Assembly (NCBI GenBank): GCA_035646975.1
Contig: DASROJ010000322.1
Coordinates: 1-20,822, forward strand
Direction: 5' to 3'
DNA length: 20,822 nt
Source of the DNA: DASROJ01 sp035646975
GTDB lineage: Bacteria > Acidobacteriota > Polarisedimenticolia > JACPZX01 > DASXTC01
A program made the translations under genes and the position numbers. This document shows, one piece after another, positions 1-7,068 of the stretch. Position 1 is the stretch's first letter. Each line of letters begins with the position of its first letter. The notes under the pieces were generated by a model that did not search any database, was not told the DNA's origin, and saw only the letters and a program-made list of their open reading frames with translations.

Positions 1-132
1 CCCGGCCAGACCGTGGAGGTGGATGTGCTGCTCGAGATGACCAGCGACATCCTCGGGGTGAAGGTCCGGGCCGACAACTCGGTGGTGAGGTGGCTGAGCA
101 CGATGACGTGGCACGGGTCGGTGACGCTGTGA
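1..132 (+). CDS. C-terminal fragment of an unidentified protein (5' end outside window)
   Basis: Frame 1 is open from the first base and ends at TGA 130-132, giving 43 residues that finish in WLSTMTWHGSVTL. The codon choice matches the genes that follow. Its stop overlaps a GTG start of the cysteine desulfurase in a GTGA arrangement (129-132), the usual sign of translational coupling in this genome, which supports it being a real gene end. The fragment alternates short hydrophobic and polar residues as in beta strands, but I do not recognise a family. It may belong to the same operon as the sulfur genes downstream. Confidence 0.55.
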   Translation, partial: PGQTVEVDVLLEMTSDILGVKVRADNSVVRWLSTMTWHGSVTL

Positions 133-1358
133 AGCGAAGGACGGCGGGTGTTCCGCCGGGCTCTTCTGCGCCGCACGATGGTGGGGGCGGCAGGGGCCTC
201 GTCTACCTGATGCACAGCACGACGACCCCGCTGGACCCCGAGGTGCGACAGGTGATGACCCGGCTGCTCAACGAGGACCCGCGCGACCCGGAAGGTCTGC
301 TGGCCGATGGACGGCGCATCGCGGGTGTCATCGAGGCCGCTCGCCGGCATGTGGCCGACCTCGTCGGGGCCGACGCGAACGAGATCATCTTCACCTCCGG
401 TGGCACCGAATCGTGCAATCTCGCGGTGAAGGGGGTGGCCCTCGCGCGTCTGGCGCAGGGCGGTCGACCCGCAACGATCCTCGTGGCGGCCACCGAGCAC
501 ACGTCGGTGCTGTACCCCGCGCGCACGCTGGGCCGGCTCGGCTTCGAGGTGCGCGAGGTGCCCGTCGACCATCGCGGGACGGTGGCCCTGGATGCGCTGA
601 CCGACATGCTGGGGGCGAACACCGTCCTGGTGTCCGTGGCGCTGGCGACCGCCGAGACTGGCACGCTGCAGCCGATCGCCGAGATTGCCCGCATCGTCCA
701 CGAGCGGGGAGCGCTGCTTCATGTCGATGCCTGCCTGGCGGCCGGGTATCAGCGGGTCGATCTGCGGTCGCTCGACGCGGACCTCGCTTCGTTCAGCGCG
801 CACAAGCTTCGCGGCCCGCGGGGCTGCGGCGCCCTGTACGCGCGCGAGGGAGTGAGGATCACTCCGCTGATCGAAGGCGGGGTCAACGAGGGAGGCCGGC
901 GCGGGGGCGCCGAGTGCGTCGCGGGTATCGCCGGATTCGGTGAAGCCGCGCGTCTGGCGGCGGCCGGGATGCCCTCCGATGAGGCGCGTCTGAGCGGTCT
1001 GGGCGTGATGCTCGAAGAGTCGTTGACGCGGGTGGCCGCAGTCACGCTCAACGGCCATCCGGCACGGCGTCTGCGCGGACTGGTCAATCTGTCCGTGGCC
1101 GGGGTCGACGGTGAAGCGCTGCTGCTCAGGCTCGCCCGGCAGGGAATCGCGGCGTCGAGCGGTTCGACCTGCTTCCAGCAGACTGGAAAGCCATCCCATG
1201 TGCTGCTGGCGATGGGGGTGCCGGCGCGGCTGGCGCAGAGCAGCATCCTGTTCTCGGTGGGACGCGACACGACAGTAGAGGAGATCCACCGTGTCATCGA
1301 ACATTTCCCGCCGGCCGTGGAATCGCTCCGGGCGCTGTCGGTCGAGCCGCAGGCATGA
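129..1358 (+). CDS. Cysteine desulfurase (NifS/IscS-like, class V aminotransferase fold)
   Basis: PLP enzyme expected to convert L-cysteine to alanine and leave a persulfide on its own cysteine, as the sulfur donor for the next two genes. Start GTG 129 is chosen because it overlaps the upstream stop (GTGA) and keeps the N-terminal strand ending TTTPLDPEV; the frame is open back to another GTG at 90, and ATG 210 would cut into the conserved strand. It has 409 residues, normal for the family. Visible motifs: GGTESCN cofactor-phosphate loop, TEH (ring-stacking His), Asp200 in HVDAC, Schiff-base Lys226 in SAHKLRGPRGCG, and the catalytic-loop Cys348 in SSGSTC followed by PSHVLLAMG. Odd points: the usual YLD is YLM (Met28), and the Gln that normally follows the cofactor Asp by three residues is Leu203. 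Only 4 bp separate it from the TusA-like gene. Confidence 0.9.
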   Translation: MKRRTAGVPPGSSAPHDGGGGRGLVYLMHSTTTPLDPEVRQVMTRLLNEDPRDPEGLLADGRRIAGVIEAARRHVADLVGADANEIIFTSGGTESCNLAVKGVALARLAQGGRPATILVAATEHTSVLYPARTLGRLGFEVREVPVDHRGTVALDALTDMLGANTVLVSVALATAETGTLQPIAEIARIVHERGALLHVDACLAAGYQRVDLRSLDADLASFSAHKLRGPRGCGALYAREGVRITPLIEGGVNEGGRRGGAECVAGIAGFGEAARLAAAGMPSDEARLSGLGVMLEESLTRVAAVTLNGHPARRLRGLVNLSVAGVDGEALLLRLARQGIAASSGSTCFQQTGKPSHVLLAMGVPARLAQSSILFSVGRDTTVEEIHRVIEHFPPAVESLRALSVEPQA

Positions 1359-1362
1359 ACGC

Positions 1363-1653
1363 ATGACGGACAGGGCGAGCCGTAACGAATGGCGAGAGCT
1401 GGAGGCGCGGCGCGCTCCGGACGGTCTGGCGGGGGATCTCGTGCTCGACACGGTGGGACTGTACTGTCCCGTTCCGATCATGAAGACGGCCGCTCGAATC
1501 TCCGGTCTGGCCGCGGGCCAGGTCATCGAGGTGCTCTCGGACGACCGTGTCATCCTCATCGACATGCCGGCCTGGTGCCGCTCCACGGGGCATGCCTACC
1601 TCGGTTTCCGCGAAGAGGCGCGACAGTGGCGGCTGTTCGTCCGCAGGAAGTAG
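1363..1653 (+). CDS. TusA/SirA-family sulfur carrier protein
   Basis: Small (96-residue) sulfur-transfer protein. The family signature is LDTVGLYCPVPIMKT, with the persulfide-carrying Cys35 in the CPxP motif, followed by the predicted beta-alpha-beta pattern and GQVIEVLSDD typical of TusA. Family members take sulfane sulfur from a cysteine desulfurase and pass it to tRNA thiolation or other sulfur pathways in the cytosol. The start ATG 1363 lies 4 bp after the desulfurase stop; the same frame is open further upstream (ATG/GTG-type starts inside the desulfurase), but that extension is arginine-rich shadow sequence. The roughly 25-residue N-terminal tail before the TusA core is slightly longer than in E. 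coli TusA. A second Cys sits in the C-terminal half (AWCRSTGHAYLGF), where many TusA-like paralogues also carry variable residues. Position between the donor and acceptor enzymes supports the carrier role. Confidence 0.88.
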   Translation: MTDRASRNEWRELEARRAPDGLAGDLVLDTVGLYCPVPIMKTAARISGLAAGQVIEVLSDDRVILIDMPAWCRSTGHAYLGFREEARQWRLFVRRK

Positions 1654-1662
1654 ACTGGGCGC

Positions 1663-2766
1663 ATGAGCGACAGCGACAGGAAGCCTCTCAAGGCGGTCGG
1701 GTTGATGTCGGGCGGTCTCGACAGCACCCTGGCGGCACGCCTGCTCAAGGACCAGGGTGTCGAAGTCATCGGCCTGAATTTCAGCACGGGGTTCTGCACC
1801 TACGACCACCACCGCGCCATCGCGCGCAAGGGAGAGGACCCCCGCAGACTGCGCAACGTGGCCGTCCAGGCCGGCGCCGAAGCGCAGGTCGAAGTGCGGA
1901 TCATCGACGTGTCCGACGAATACCTCGAAATGGTGAAGCACCCGCCGCACGGCTACGGATCGGCCGCCAACCCCTGCATCGACTGCCGCATCTTCATGCT
2001 GAACAAGGCCAGGGAAATCGCGGAAGTCGAAGGCGCGGAGATCATCTTCACCGGCGAGGTGCTCGGGCAGCGCCCGATGTCCCAGCACCACAACGCGCTG
2101 CACATGATCGAGAAGGAGACGGGGCTCAAGGGCCGCCTGCTCAGGCCGCTGTCCGCACAGCGTCTGGCCCCCACCGACGCCGAGCTGGCCGGGCGGATCG
2201 ATCGCGGCAAGCTGCTGGACATCAAGGGTCGATCGCGCAAAGAGCAGCATCGTCTGGCCGACCAGATGGAAATCGAGGAGTATCCCCAGCCCTCGGGAGG
2301 CTGCTGTTTTCTCGCGGACCACAACTTCGGGCGGAAGTTCCACGACCTCGTGCGCGAGGAAGAGACCATGGGGCGGACGGTCGGCCGCGACGAGATCATG
2401 CTGCTCAAGGTCGGGCGGCACTTCAGGATCAGCCAGCGCCTCAAGGTGATCGTGGGCCGCGACGAGGCGGAGAACAACTTTCTCGAGCGGTTCCGCGCGG
2501 GACGGTGGAAGGTCGCGGCGCTGGACCATCTCGGGCCGGTGAGTCTCGTGATGGGCGATCCCGGGGACGCCGAGCTGGCCGTCGCGGCGAGCATCACGGC
2601 GCGTTATTGCGATGGCAAGGGGGAGGCCTCGGTCCGCGTGAAGGCGGAGAGATACACGGTGGCCGAAGGGGAGCCATTCGGAGCGGGGCAGCCGGATCGG
2701 ACGAGCGTGATGTGGGTGTCCCCGGTGACGGATGAATCGCTCGCGTCGATGAAAATCGTCGATTGA
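1663..2766 (+). CDS. PP-loop tRNA thiolase (ThiI/MnmA-like ATP pyrophosphatase with C-terminal DUF814/NFACT-R-like domain)
   Basis: Likely activates a tRNA uridine with ATP and inserts sulfur received from the upstream carrier. The N-terminal PP-loop is SGGLDS at residues 16-21, followed by an alternating alpha/beta nucleotide-binding core. Cys105 and Cys108 form a CIDC motif and Cys214/Cys215 lie in SGGCCF; this CxxC plus distal Cys layout is what PP-loop thiolases use for catalysis or for a [4Fe-4S] cluster (TtuA, TtcA, and proposals for MnmA/ThiI). The C-terminal part (about 235-367, with LLKVGRHFR and KVIVGRDEAEN) matches, from memory, the DUF814/NFACT-R-like domain found fused to such thiolases. 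Such proteins are often annotated as tRNA (5-methylaminomethyl-2-thiouridylate) methyltransferase, although no methyltransferase fold is visible. The gap to the TusA-like gene is 9 bp. The exact uridine target (s4U8 or s2U34) cannot be decided here. Confidence 0.85.
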   Translation: MSDSDRKPLKAVGLMSGGLDSTLAARLLKDQGVEVIGLNFSTGFCTYDHHRAIARKGEDPRRLRNVAVQAGAEAQVEVRIIDVSDEYLEMVKHPPHGYGSAANPCIDCRIFMLNKAREIAEVEGAEIIFTGEVLGQRPMSQHHNALHMIEKETGLKGRLLRPLSAQRLAPTDAELAGRIDRGKLLDIKGRSRKEQHRLADQMEIEEYPQPSGGCCFLADHNFGRKFHDLVREEETMGRTVGRDEIMLLKVGRHFRISQRLKVIVGRDEAENNFLERFRAGRWKVAALDHLGPVSLVMGDPGDAELAVAASITARYCDGKGEASVRVKAERYTVAEGEPFGAGQPDRTSVMWVSPVTDESLASMKIVD

Positions 2767-2774
2767 GATCGGGT

Positions 2775-2803
2775 CTGACGGAGGCGCGGTGCTGTGGTAA
2801 TAT
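2775..2803 (+). promoter_or_regulatory. Probable sigma70 promoter of the tRNA-Val gene
   Basis: CTGACG (2775-2780), a 17-bp spacer, then TAATAT (2798-2803), which is 5/6 to the -10 consensus. The predicted start lies near 2810 in a run of C and G (CCCGCGCG), the GC-rich discriminator typical of stable RNA promoters under stringent control. The mature tRNA begins at 2829. Prediction only. Confidence 0.55.
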
Positions 2804-2828
2804 CCCGCGCGTCTCGCAGTTCCGGGTC

Positions 2829-2903
2829 GGGGCGTTAACTCAGCGGGAGAGTGCTACCTTCACACGGTAGAAGTCGTAGGTTCAAATCCTACACGCCCCA
2901 CCA
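2829..2903 (+). tRNA. tRNA-Val (anticodon CAC), CCA encoded
   Basis: A 75-nt cloverleaf can be folded by hand: acceptor GGGGCGT pairs with ACGCCCC, then A73 and encoded CCA (2901-2903). The D arm is ACTC/GAGT. The anticodon stem CTACC/GGTAG encloses the loop TTCACAC, with CAC at positions 34-36, reading valine GTG codons. The variable loop is AAGTC and the T arm GTAGG-TTCAAAT-CCTAC. GTG is used heavily in this GC-rich window. There is no clear terminator between it and ligA 60 bp downstream, so it may be transcribed with ligA. Confidence 0.95.
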
Positions 2904-2963
2904 GCAGCCCGATCCTCCCCCAGTTGTTGAAGCCATGCGCCGTCGCGCCGGGATGAGAGAGTC

Positions 2964-4973
2964 ATGGTGACGCGTGTCCCCGCCGAAGCCGCGCGGCGTG
3001 CGGAAGACCTCCGGCGCCGCCTCGAGCATCACAACCGCCGCTACTACCTGCTCGACGATCCGGAGATCTCCGACGCCGAGTACGATCGGTTGATGCGTGA
3101 GCTGCTCGACCTGGAGGCGCACCATCCATCCCTGGTGACACCCGAATCTCCCACGCAACGGGTCGGCGCCAGGCCGCTCGAGAAGTTTTCCACGATCCGT
3201 CACGCGCGACAGATGCTCAGCCTTCAGAACGCCACCGACTCTTCCGAGATGAACGAATGGTTCGAAAGGATCGGCTGGACGGGCCTCGATCTGTGGTGCG
3301 AGCCGAAGATTGACGGGGCGGCAGTGGAGCTGATCTACGAGGAGGGGCGGTTCGTCTCGGCTTCCACGCGCGGAGACGGCTGGACGGGGGAGGACATCAC
3401 GCCGAACATCCGCACGATACGCGGCGTGCCGATGAGTCTCGTGTCGTCCCGCCAGGGCCTGGCCGTGCCCAGGCTTCTGGAAGTCCGCGGCGAGGTCTAC
3501 ATGAACAAGAGCGATTTCGCCGCGTTGAACCGGCAGGCAGAGGAGCGGGGAGAAAAGACGTTCGCCAATCCCCGCAACGCGGCGGCCGGTTCGTTGCGGC
3601 AGCTCGACCCGCGGATGACCGCGGCGCGCCCCTTGAGGCTTCTGTCGCACGGGCTCGGACAGCTGGTGGGAGTCTCGCCGGCCCGGCAGGAGGAAGCCAT
3701 CCGGCTGCTCGACGCGCTGGGACTGATGACGGCGCTGAAGTGGGCGAAGCTGTGCCGCGGTCCGGAGGAGACCGGACGATTCTACGCGGACCTGGAAGCG
3801 GCACGCGAATCGCTGCCGTTCGAGATCGACGGCCTGGTCGTCAAGGTGGACGATCTGGCGGCGCAGGAACGGCTCGGTGTCCGCGCCCGCAGCCCGAGAT
3901 GGGCCATCGCCTGGAAATTTCCCCCGCGCGAGGCCGAGACTCGGCTCACCGACATCCGGGTGCAGGTGGGCCGGACCGGCGCGCTGACACCGGTGGCGAT
4001 GCTCGAGCCGGTCTGGGTCGGTGGAGTCCAGGTCTCCAGCGCCACGCTGCACAACCAGGAGATGATCCGGGAAAAGGGAGTTCGCATCGGTGACCGGGTG
4101 ATCGTGACGCGGGCGGGCGACGTCATCCCGGAGATCGTGCGCGTCGTTTCGCGTGGCGGGGAAAGCCGCGAGTTCGTGATGCCGGAACGCTGCCCGGTGT
4201 GCGGCTCGGTGGTGCTGGTTGCCGAAGGCGAAGTCATCCCGCGCTGTCCCAACATCTCCTGCCTCGCGCAGGTGAAGGGGCGTCTGCTGCACTTCGCATC
4301 GCGCGGCGCCATGGACATCGACGGGATGGGGGAGAAAATCGTCGATCAGCTCGTCGACAAGCAGCTGGTGAAAGATCCCTCCGACCTCTACCACCTGACG
4401 CAGGAGCAGCTCGCGCGGCTGGACAGGATGGCGGAGAAGTCCGCGGCGAACCTCATGGCGTCGATTGACCGCTCGCGCGTGACGACGCTGCCGCGGCTGC
4501 TGCATGCGCTGGGAATCCGTCACGTCGGAGAGGCGTCCGCCGCCGCGCTGTCGAGACACTTCGGCAGCCTCGAGTCGATCATGGATGCGTCCGAAGCCGA
4601 CCTGATGAAGGTGGAGGATGTGGGCCCGGCGGTGGCGCAGAGCCTCCGGGCTTTTTTCACGGACAAGGCGAACCGCCGCGTGGTGAAAAGGCTGCTCGAC
4701 GCCGGGATCTCCTGGCCGAAACCGGAGATGAAACCGGCCGGCGGACCGCTGGAGGGGATGGTCATCGTGTTCACAGGGGAGCTCGAGTCGATGAGCCGGC
4801 CACAGGCAAAAGAGCTGGCCGAATCCATGGGGGCGCTGGTGGCGCCGTCGGTGACAAAGAAGGTGACGCATGTCGTGGCCGGACCTGGGGCCGGATCCAA
4901 GCTCGACAAGGCGCGCGCGCTGAAGCTGACGATCCTCGACGAAGACGGGTTCCTGGAGCTGACCCGTCGATGA
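2964..4973 (+). CDS. ligA: NAD+-dependent DNA ligase LigA
   Basis: Seals nicks in duplex DNA during replication and repair using NAD+. At 669 residues it is almost the length of E. coli LigA (671). Domains in order: Ia domain with HHNRRYYLLDDPEISDAEYD (NMN binding); adenylation domain with nucleophile Lys115 in EPKIDG and downstream motifs SASTRGDG, EVRGEVYM and AWKFPP; OB fold; four-cysteine zinc finger (Cys410, Cys413, Cys428, Cys433); helix-hairpin-helix repeats (LHALGIRHVGEASAAAL region); C-terminal BRCT domain from about 592 (VIVFTGELESMSRPQAK). Start ATG 2964 follows a GAGAG element; no upstream extension is needed. Its stop overlaps the start of the deacetylase-like gene (ATGA, 4970-4973), so the two are probably coupled although functionally unrelated. 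Confidence 0.98.
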   Translation: MVTRVPAEAARRAEDLRRRLEHHNRRYYLLDDPEISDAEYDRLMRELLDLEAHHPSLVTPESPTQRVGARPLEKFSTIRHARQMLSLQNATDSSEMNEWFERIGWTGLDLWCEPKIDGAAVELIYEEGRFVSASTRGDGWTGEDITPNIRTIRGVPMSLVSSRQGLAVPRLLEVRGEVYMNKSDFAALNRQAEERGEKTFANPRNAAAGSLRQLDPRMTAARPLRLLSHGLGQLVGVSPARQEEAIRLLDALGLMTALKWAKLCRGPEETGRFYADLEAARESLPFEIDGLVVKVDDLAAQERLGVRARSPRWAIAWKFPPREAETRLTDIRVQVGRTGALTPVAMLEPVWVGGVQVSSATLHNQEMIREKGVRIGDRVIVTRAGDVIPEIVRVVSRGGESREFVMPERCPVCGSVVLVAEGEVIPRCPNISCLAQVKGRLLHFASRGAMDIDGMGEKIVDQLVDKQLVKDPSDLYHLTQEQLARLDRMAEKSAANLMASIDRSRVTTLPRLLHALGIRHVGEASAAALSRHFGSLESIMDASEADLMKVEDVGPAVAQSLRAFFTDKANRRVVKRLLDAGISWPKPEMKPAGGPLEGMVIVFTGELESMSRPQAKELAESMGALVAPSVTKKVTHVVAGPGAGSKLDKARALKLTILDEDGFLELTRR

Positions 4974-5968
4974 GCGCTCGTCTGGTCATCACGATCGACA
5001 CGGAGCCCGACAACCAGTGGGCGATGCCGACCCCCGGCACGTCGCCCCCCGATCTGGCGTTCGCCAACACGCGCGGGCTCTCGCGATTGGTCGACTTCCT
5101 GCGAGGGCTGGGAACACCGGCCACATGGCTGACCTGTTATTCGGTGGCGCGGGATCCCGGCAGCGCGCGTCTGCTGAGCGCCGCCCGCGACGGGGGAGAC
5201 GAGGTCGGCGCGCATCTGCACGCCTGGGAGACTCCGCCGTCGGCTGCCGCGGACAGCCGCGCGCATCCCTACATCTACGAGTACGATCCTGCCGTGCGGC
5301 TCGAAAAGCTGCGGTCGGTCACCCGGGCCATCGAAGATGCGTTCGGTCAGCCTCCGCGCACCTACCGGGCGGGCCGGTGGGGGATCGACCCACGCGAACG
5401 GGAAAACCTCGCCGGGCTCGGTTATCTCATCGACACCAGTGTCGTGCCGGGCCATGACTTCGGCCGCTCACGAGGGCTGGCGCGGGGAGGACCCGATTTC
5501 CGGCGGCTGCTCGACGGCGCGCCACCCCGACCCTATCGGGACGGTCCCATCTGGGAGGTGCCGGTCTCGGTTGCCACTCCCGGCTTGCTGGGCGCGATCG
5601 GACTCGGGGCGTTGGGCGCAAGGCTCGTCAGCGGCCTGACCCATCGCGCGGATATTCCTTCGCGCGCCGCGGCCAGGGCGTTACGCGCGGCGGGATTGTG
5701 CCGGATGGTCTGGCTGCGTCCGCGGATGCATCCCCGTGACGACCTGGTGCGCGCCGCGCGGTGGCTGATGGATCGGGGCGCCGAATGTATCAACATCATG
5801 TTCCATTCCTCGGAGGCTTTCGAAGGGACCAGCCCGCGCAGCCGTACCGCCGGGGATGTCGAGGCGTTCTACGGTGACCTGGCGGCGATGGTGGCGGCGT
5901 TGAGGTCCGCGGGCGAGATCACCCCCTGCCGGCTGAGCGACCTGGCGGACCGGATGGACAGGCCGTGA
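4970..5968 (+). CDS. Polysaccharide deacetylase-like protein (NodB/WalW-type fold)
   Basis: Predicted carbohydrate esterase-type TIM-barrel protein of 332 residues. The N-terminal strand TIDTEPD (Asp10 to Asp14) is the first metal/catalytic motif. HLH (His82, His84) fits the metal-binding HxxxH-type site in modified form, YRAGRWG (132-138) is the third motif seen in WalW-like deacetylases, and FHS near His279 is the C-terminal catalytic His motif. There is no signal peptide, so it probably acts on a cytoplasmic or membrane-proximal sugar intermediate. Start ATG 4970 overlaps the ligA stop, and its own stop overlaps the next start (GTGA, 5965-5968). Being beside a GNAT acetyltransferase and a flippase suggests surface-glycan modification. 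Substrate is unknown. Confidence 0.8.
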   Translation: MSARLVITIDTEPDNQWAMPTPGTSPPDLAFANTRGLSRLVDFLRGLGTPATWLTCYSVARDPGSARLLSAARDGGDEVGAHLHAWETPPSAAADSRAHPYIYEYDPAVRLEKLRSVTRAIEDAFGQPPRTYRAGRWGIDPRERENLAGLGYLIDTSVVPGHDFGRSRGLARGGPDFRRLLDGAPPRPYRDGPIWEVPVSVATPGLLGAIGLGALGARLVSGLTHRADIPSRAAARALRAAGLCRMVWLRPRMHPRDDLVRAARWLMDRGAECINIMFHSSEAFEGTSPRSRTAGDVEAFYGDLAAMVAALRSAGEITPCRLSDLADRMDRP

Positions 5969-7068
5969 TCCTCTCGGAGCTGCTGCCGTCAGAGATGCCC
6001 GAGCTGGAAGCCTTCTTCCGGTCGCTCTCGCTGCCGATGCCGGCGGAGAACCTGGCGCAGTTCTGCCTGCCGCGCGTGTCCGGCACGCGCCTCAAGGTGG
6101 TGACACTCGTGATGCGGGATGAAGGACGCATCGTCGGCACGGTTGGCTGGATCGACGTCGCGCTGCGGGTGAACGACCAACGAGGTCTGCCGTTGAGCGG
6201 GCAGAACGAAACGCTGCGCTGGCCCGTGAACCTCTACCTGCTTCCGGAGTCTCGCGGCAAGGGGCTGGGCAAGCAGCTGATGGAAGCCACCCGGCAGGGG
6301 GCGGCCCTCCGCGCCGTCATCGGAGGCAATGCCGCGTCGATGCCGGTGCTCGATCGGACCGGCTGGCAGGTCATCGGCCACCTGAGCAGCGTCCGCTGGC
6401 GCCGGCCCTGTCTGGATCCCTCGCGACTGCGGGAGCGACTCGGGCCGATCGACCGTCGACCTCCGCCCGAGCGCGTGACCGTGCGGACGGCGCACCACGC
6501 GATCACGGCCCGACGCGTCGAGCGCGCGTTGGGCTGGCTTCCCTGGGCCGCCGTCGAGTCTCCGGGGGCCCCGTTCGAGGCCGGCCCTCCCCGCGATGCG
6601 CACGACATCGAGTTCGCCTTCGGCCACGCCTTGCGTCGTTATCACACGCTCCACGAGGTGACGGTTAACGGCGTCGTGGCGGGATTCTTCGCGCTTGCCG
6701 CCCGCGCGGAGCGCAGCCCCTGGCTGACGACCGAGGTGATGGATCTCGACGCGGTGCCCGGTCGTGAAACCCAGGTCATCCGGGCGGCGCGGGCCACCGC
6801 CCTGAGCTGCGCCGACGTGGCGCGATTTCGATTCGGTGGGGCGCGGTTCGCGCGCGCCCTCGCGTCGATGGGAATGGGGGGGCGGTTCACGGTGGATCAT
6901 CCGCTGCGTGTCTCATTCGACCCGGCGCGGGCCATCGATGGCCCGCACCTTCGCCAGGTCGATTCGTGGCGTTTGACCTACGGCGACCATGACCAGTACC
7001 GGGTGCGGTCGTCGTCGATTCCCTGGGTTACGTCTCAGGCCGTCCCGCCGTCCGGCGTGGCGAGGTGA
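5965..7068 (+). CDS. GNAT-family N-acetyltransferase with an additional C-terminal domain
   Basis: A 367-residue protein starting with GTG 5965, which overlaps the deacetylase stop. The first 145 or so residues form a GNAT domain: strand RIVGTVGWIDVAL, then LYLLPESRGKGLGKQLMEA with the acetyl-CoA pyrophosphate loop RGKGLG at 97-102, and a VLDRTGWQVIG motif near its end, as in many GNATs. The second half (about 160-367) is different in sequence, ending in WRLTYGDHDQYRVRS. It may be a second, degenerate GNAT domain, as in the two-domain N-acyltransferases used in glycan or peptide modification, but no second acetyl-CoA loop is visible. Context suggests acylation of a sugar or amino sugar; the substrate is not known. 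Its 3' end overlaps the convergent flippase gene by 34 bp. Confidence 0.78.
   Translation: MILSELLPSEMPELEAFFRSLSLPMPAENLAQFCLPRVSGTRLKVVTLVMRDEGRIVGTVGWIDVALRVNDQRGLPLSGQNETLRWPVNLYLLPESRGKGLGKQLMEATRQGAALRAVIGGNAASMPVLDRTGWQVIGHLSSVRWRRPCLDPSRLRERLGPIDRRPPPERVTVRTAHHAITARRVERALGWLPWAAVESPGAPFEAGPPRDAHDIEFAFGHALRRYHTLHEVTVNGVVAGFFALAARAERSPWLTTEVMDLDAVPGRETQVIRAARATALSCADVARFRFGGARFARALASMGMGGRFTVDHPLRVSFDPARAIDGPHLRQVDSWRLTYGDHDQYRVRSSSIPWVTSQAVPPSGVAR

Noticed and set aside
90..128. GTG 90 as start of the cysteine desulfurase
   Set aside because: It lies well inside the upstream gene and adds 13 residues with no family match, whereas GTG 129 makes the GTGA overlap typical of this window.
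2904..2963. Rho-independent terminator after the tRNA
   Set aside because: The C-rich stretch has no stable stem followed by a T run.
2889..4871. 660-codon open frame on the minus strand
   Set aside because: It is the antisense shadow of ligA, which is unmistakable on the plus strand.
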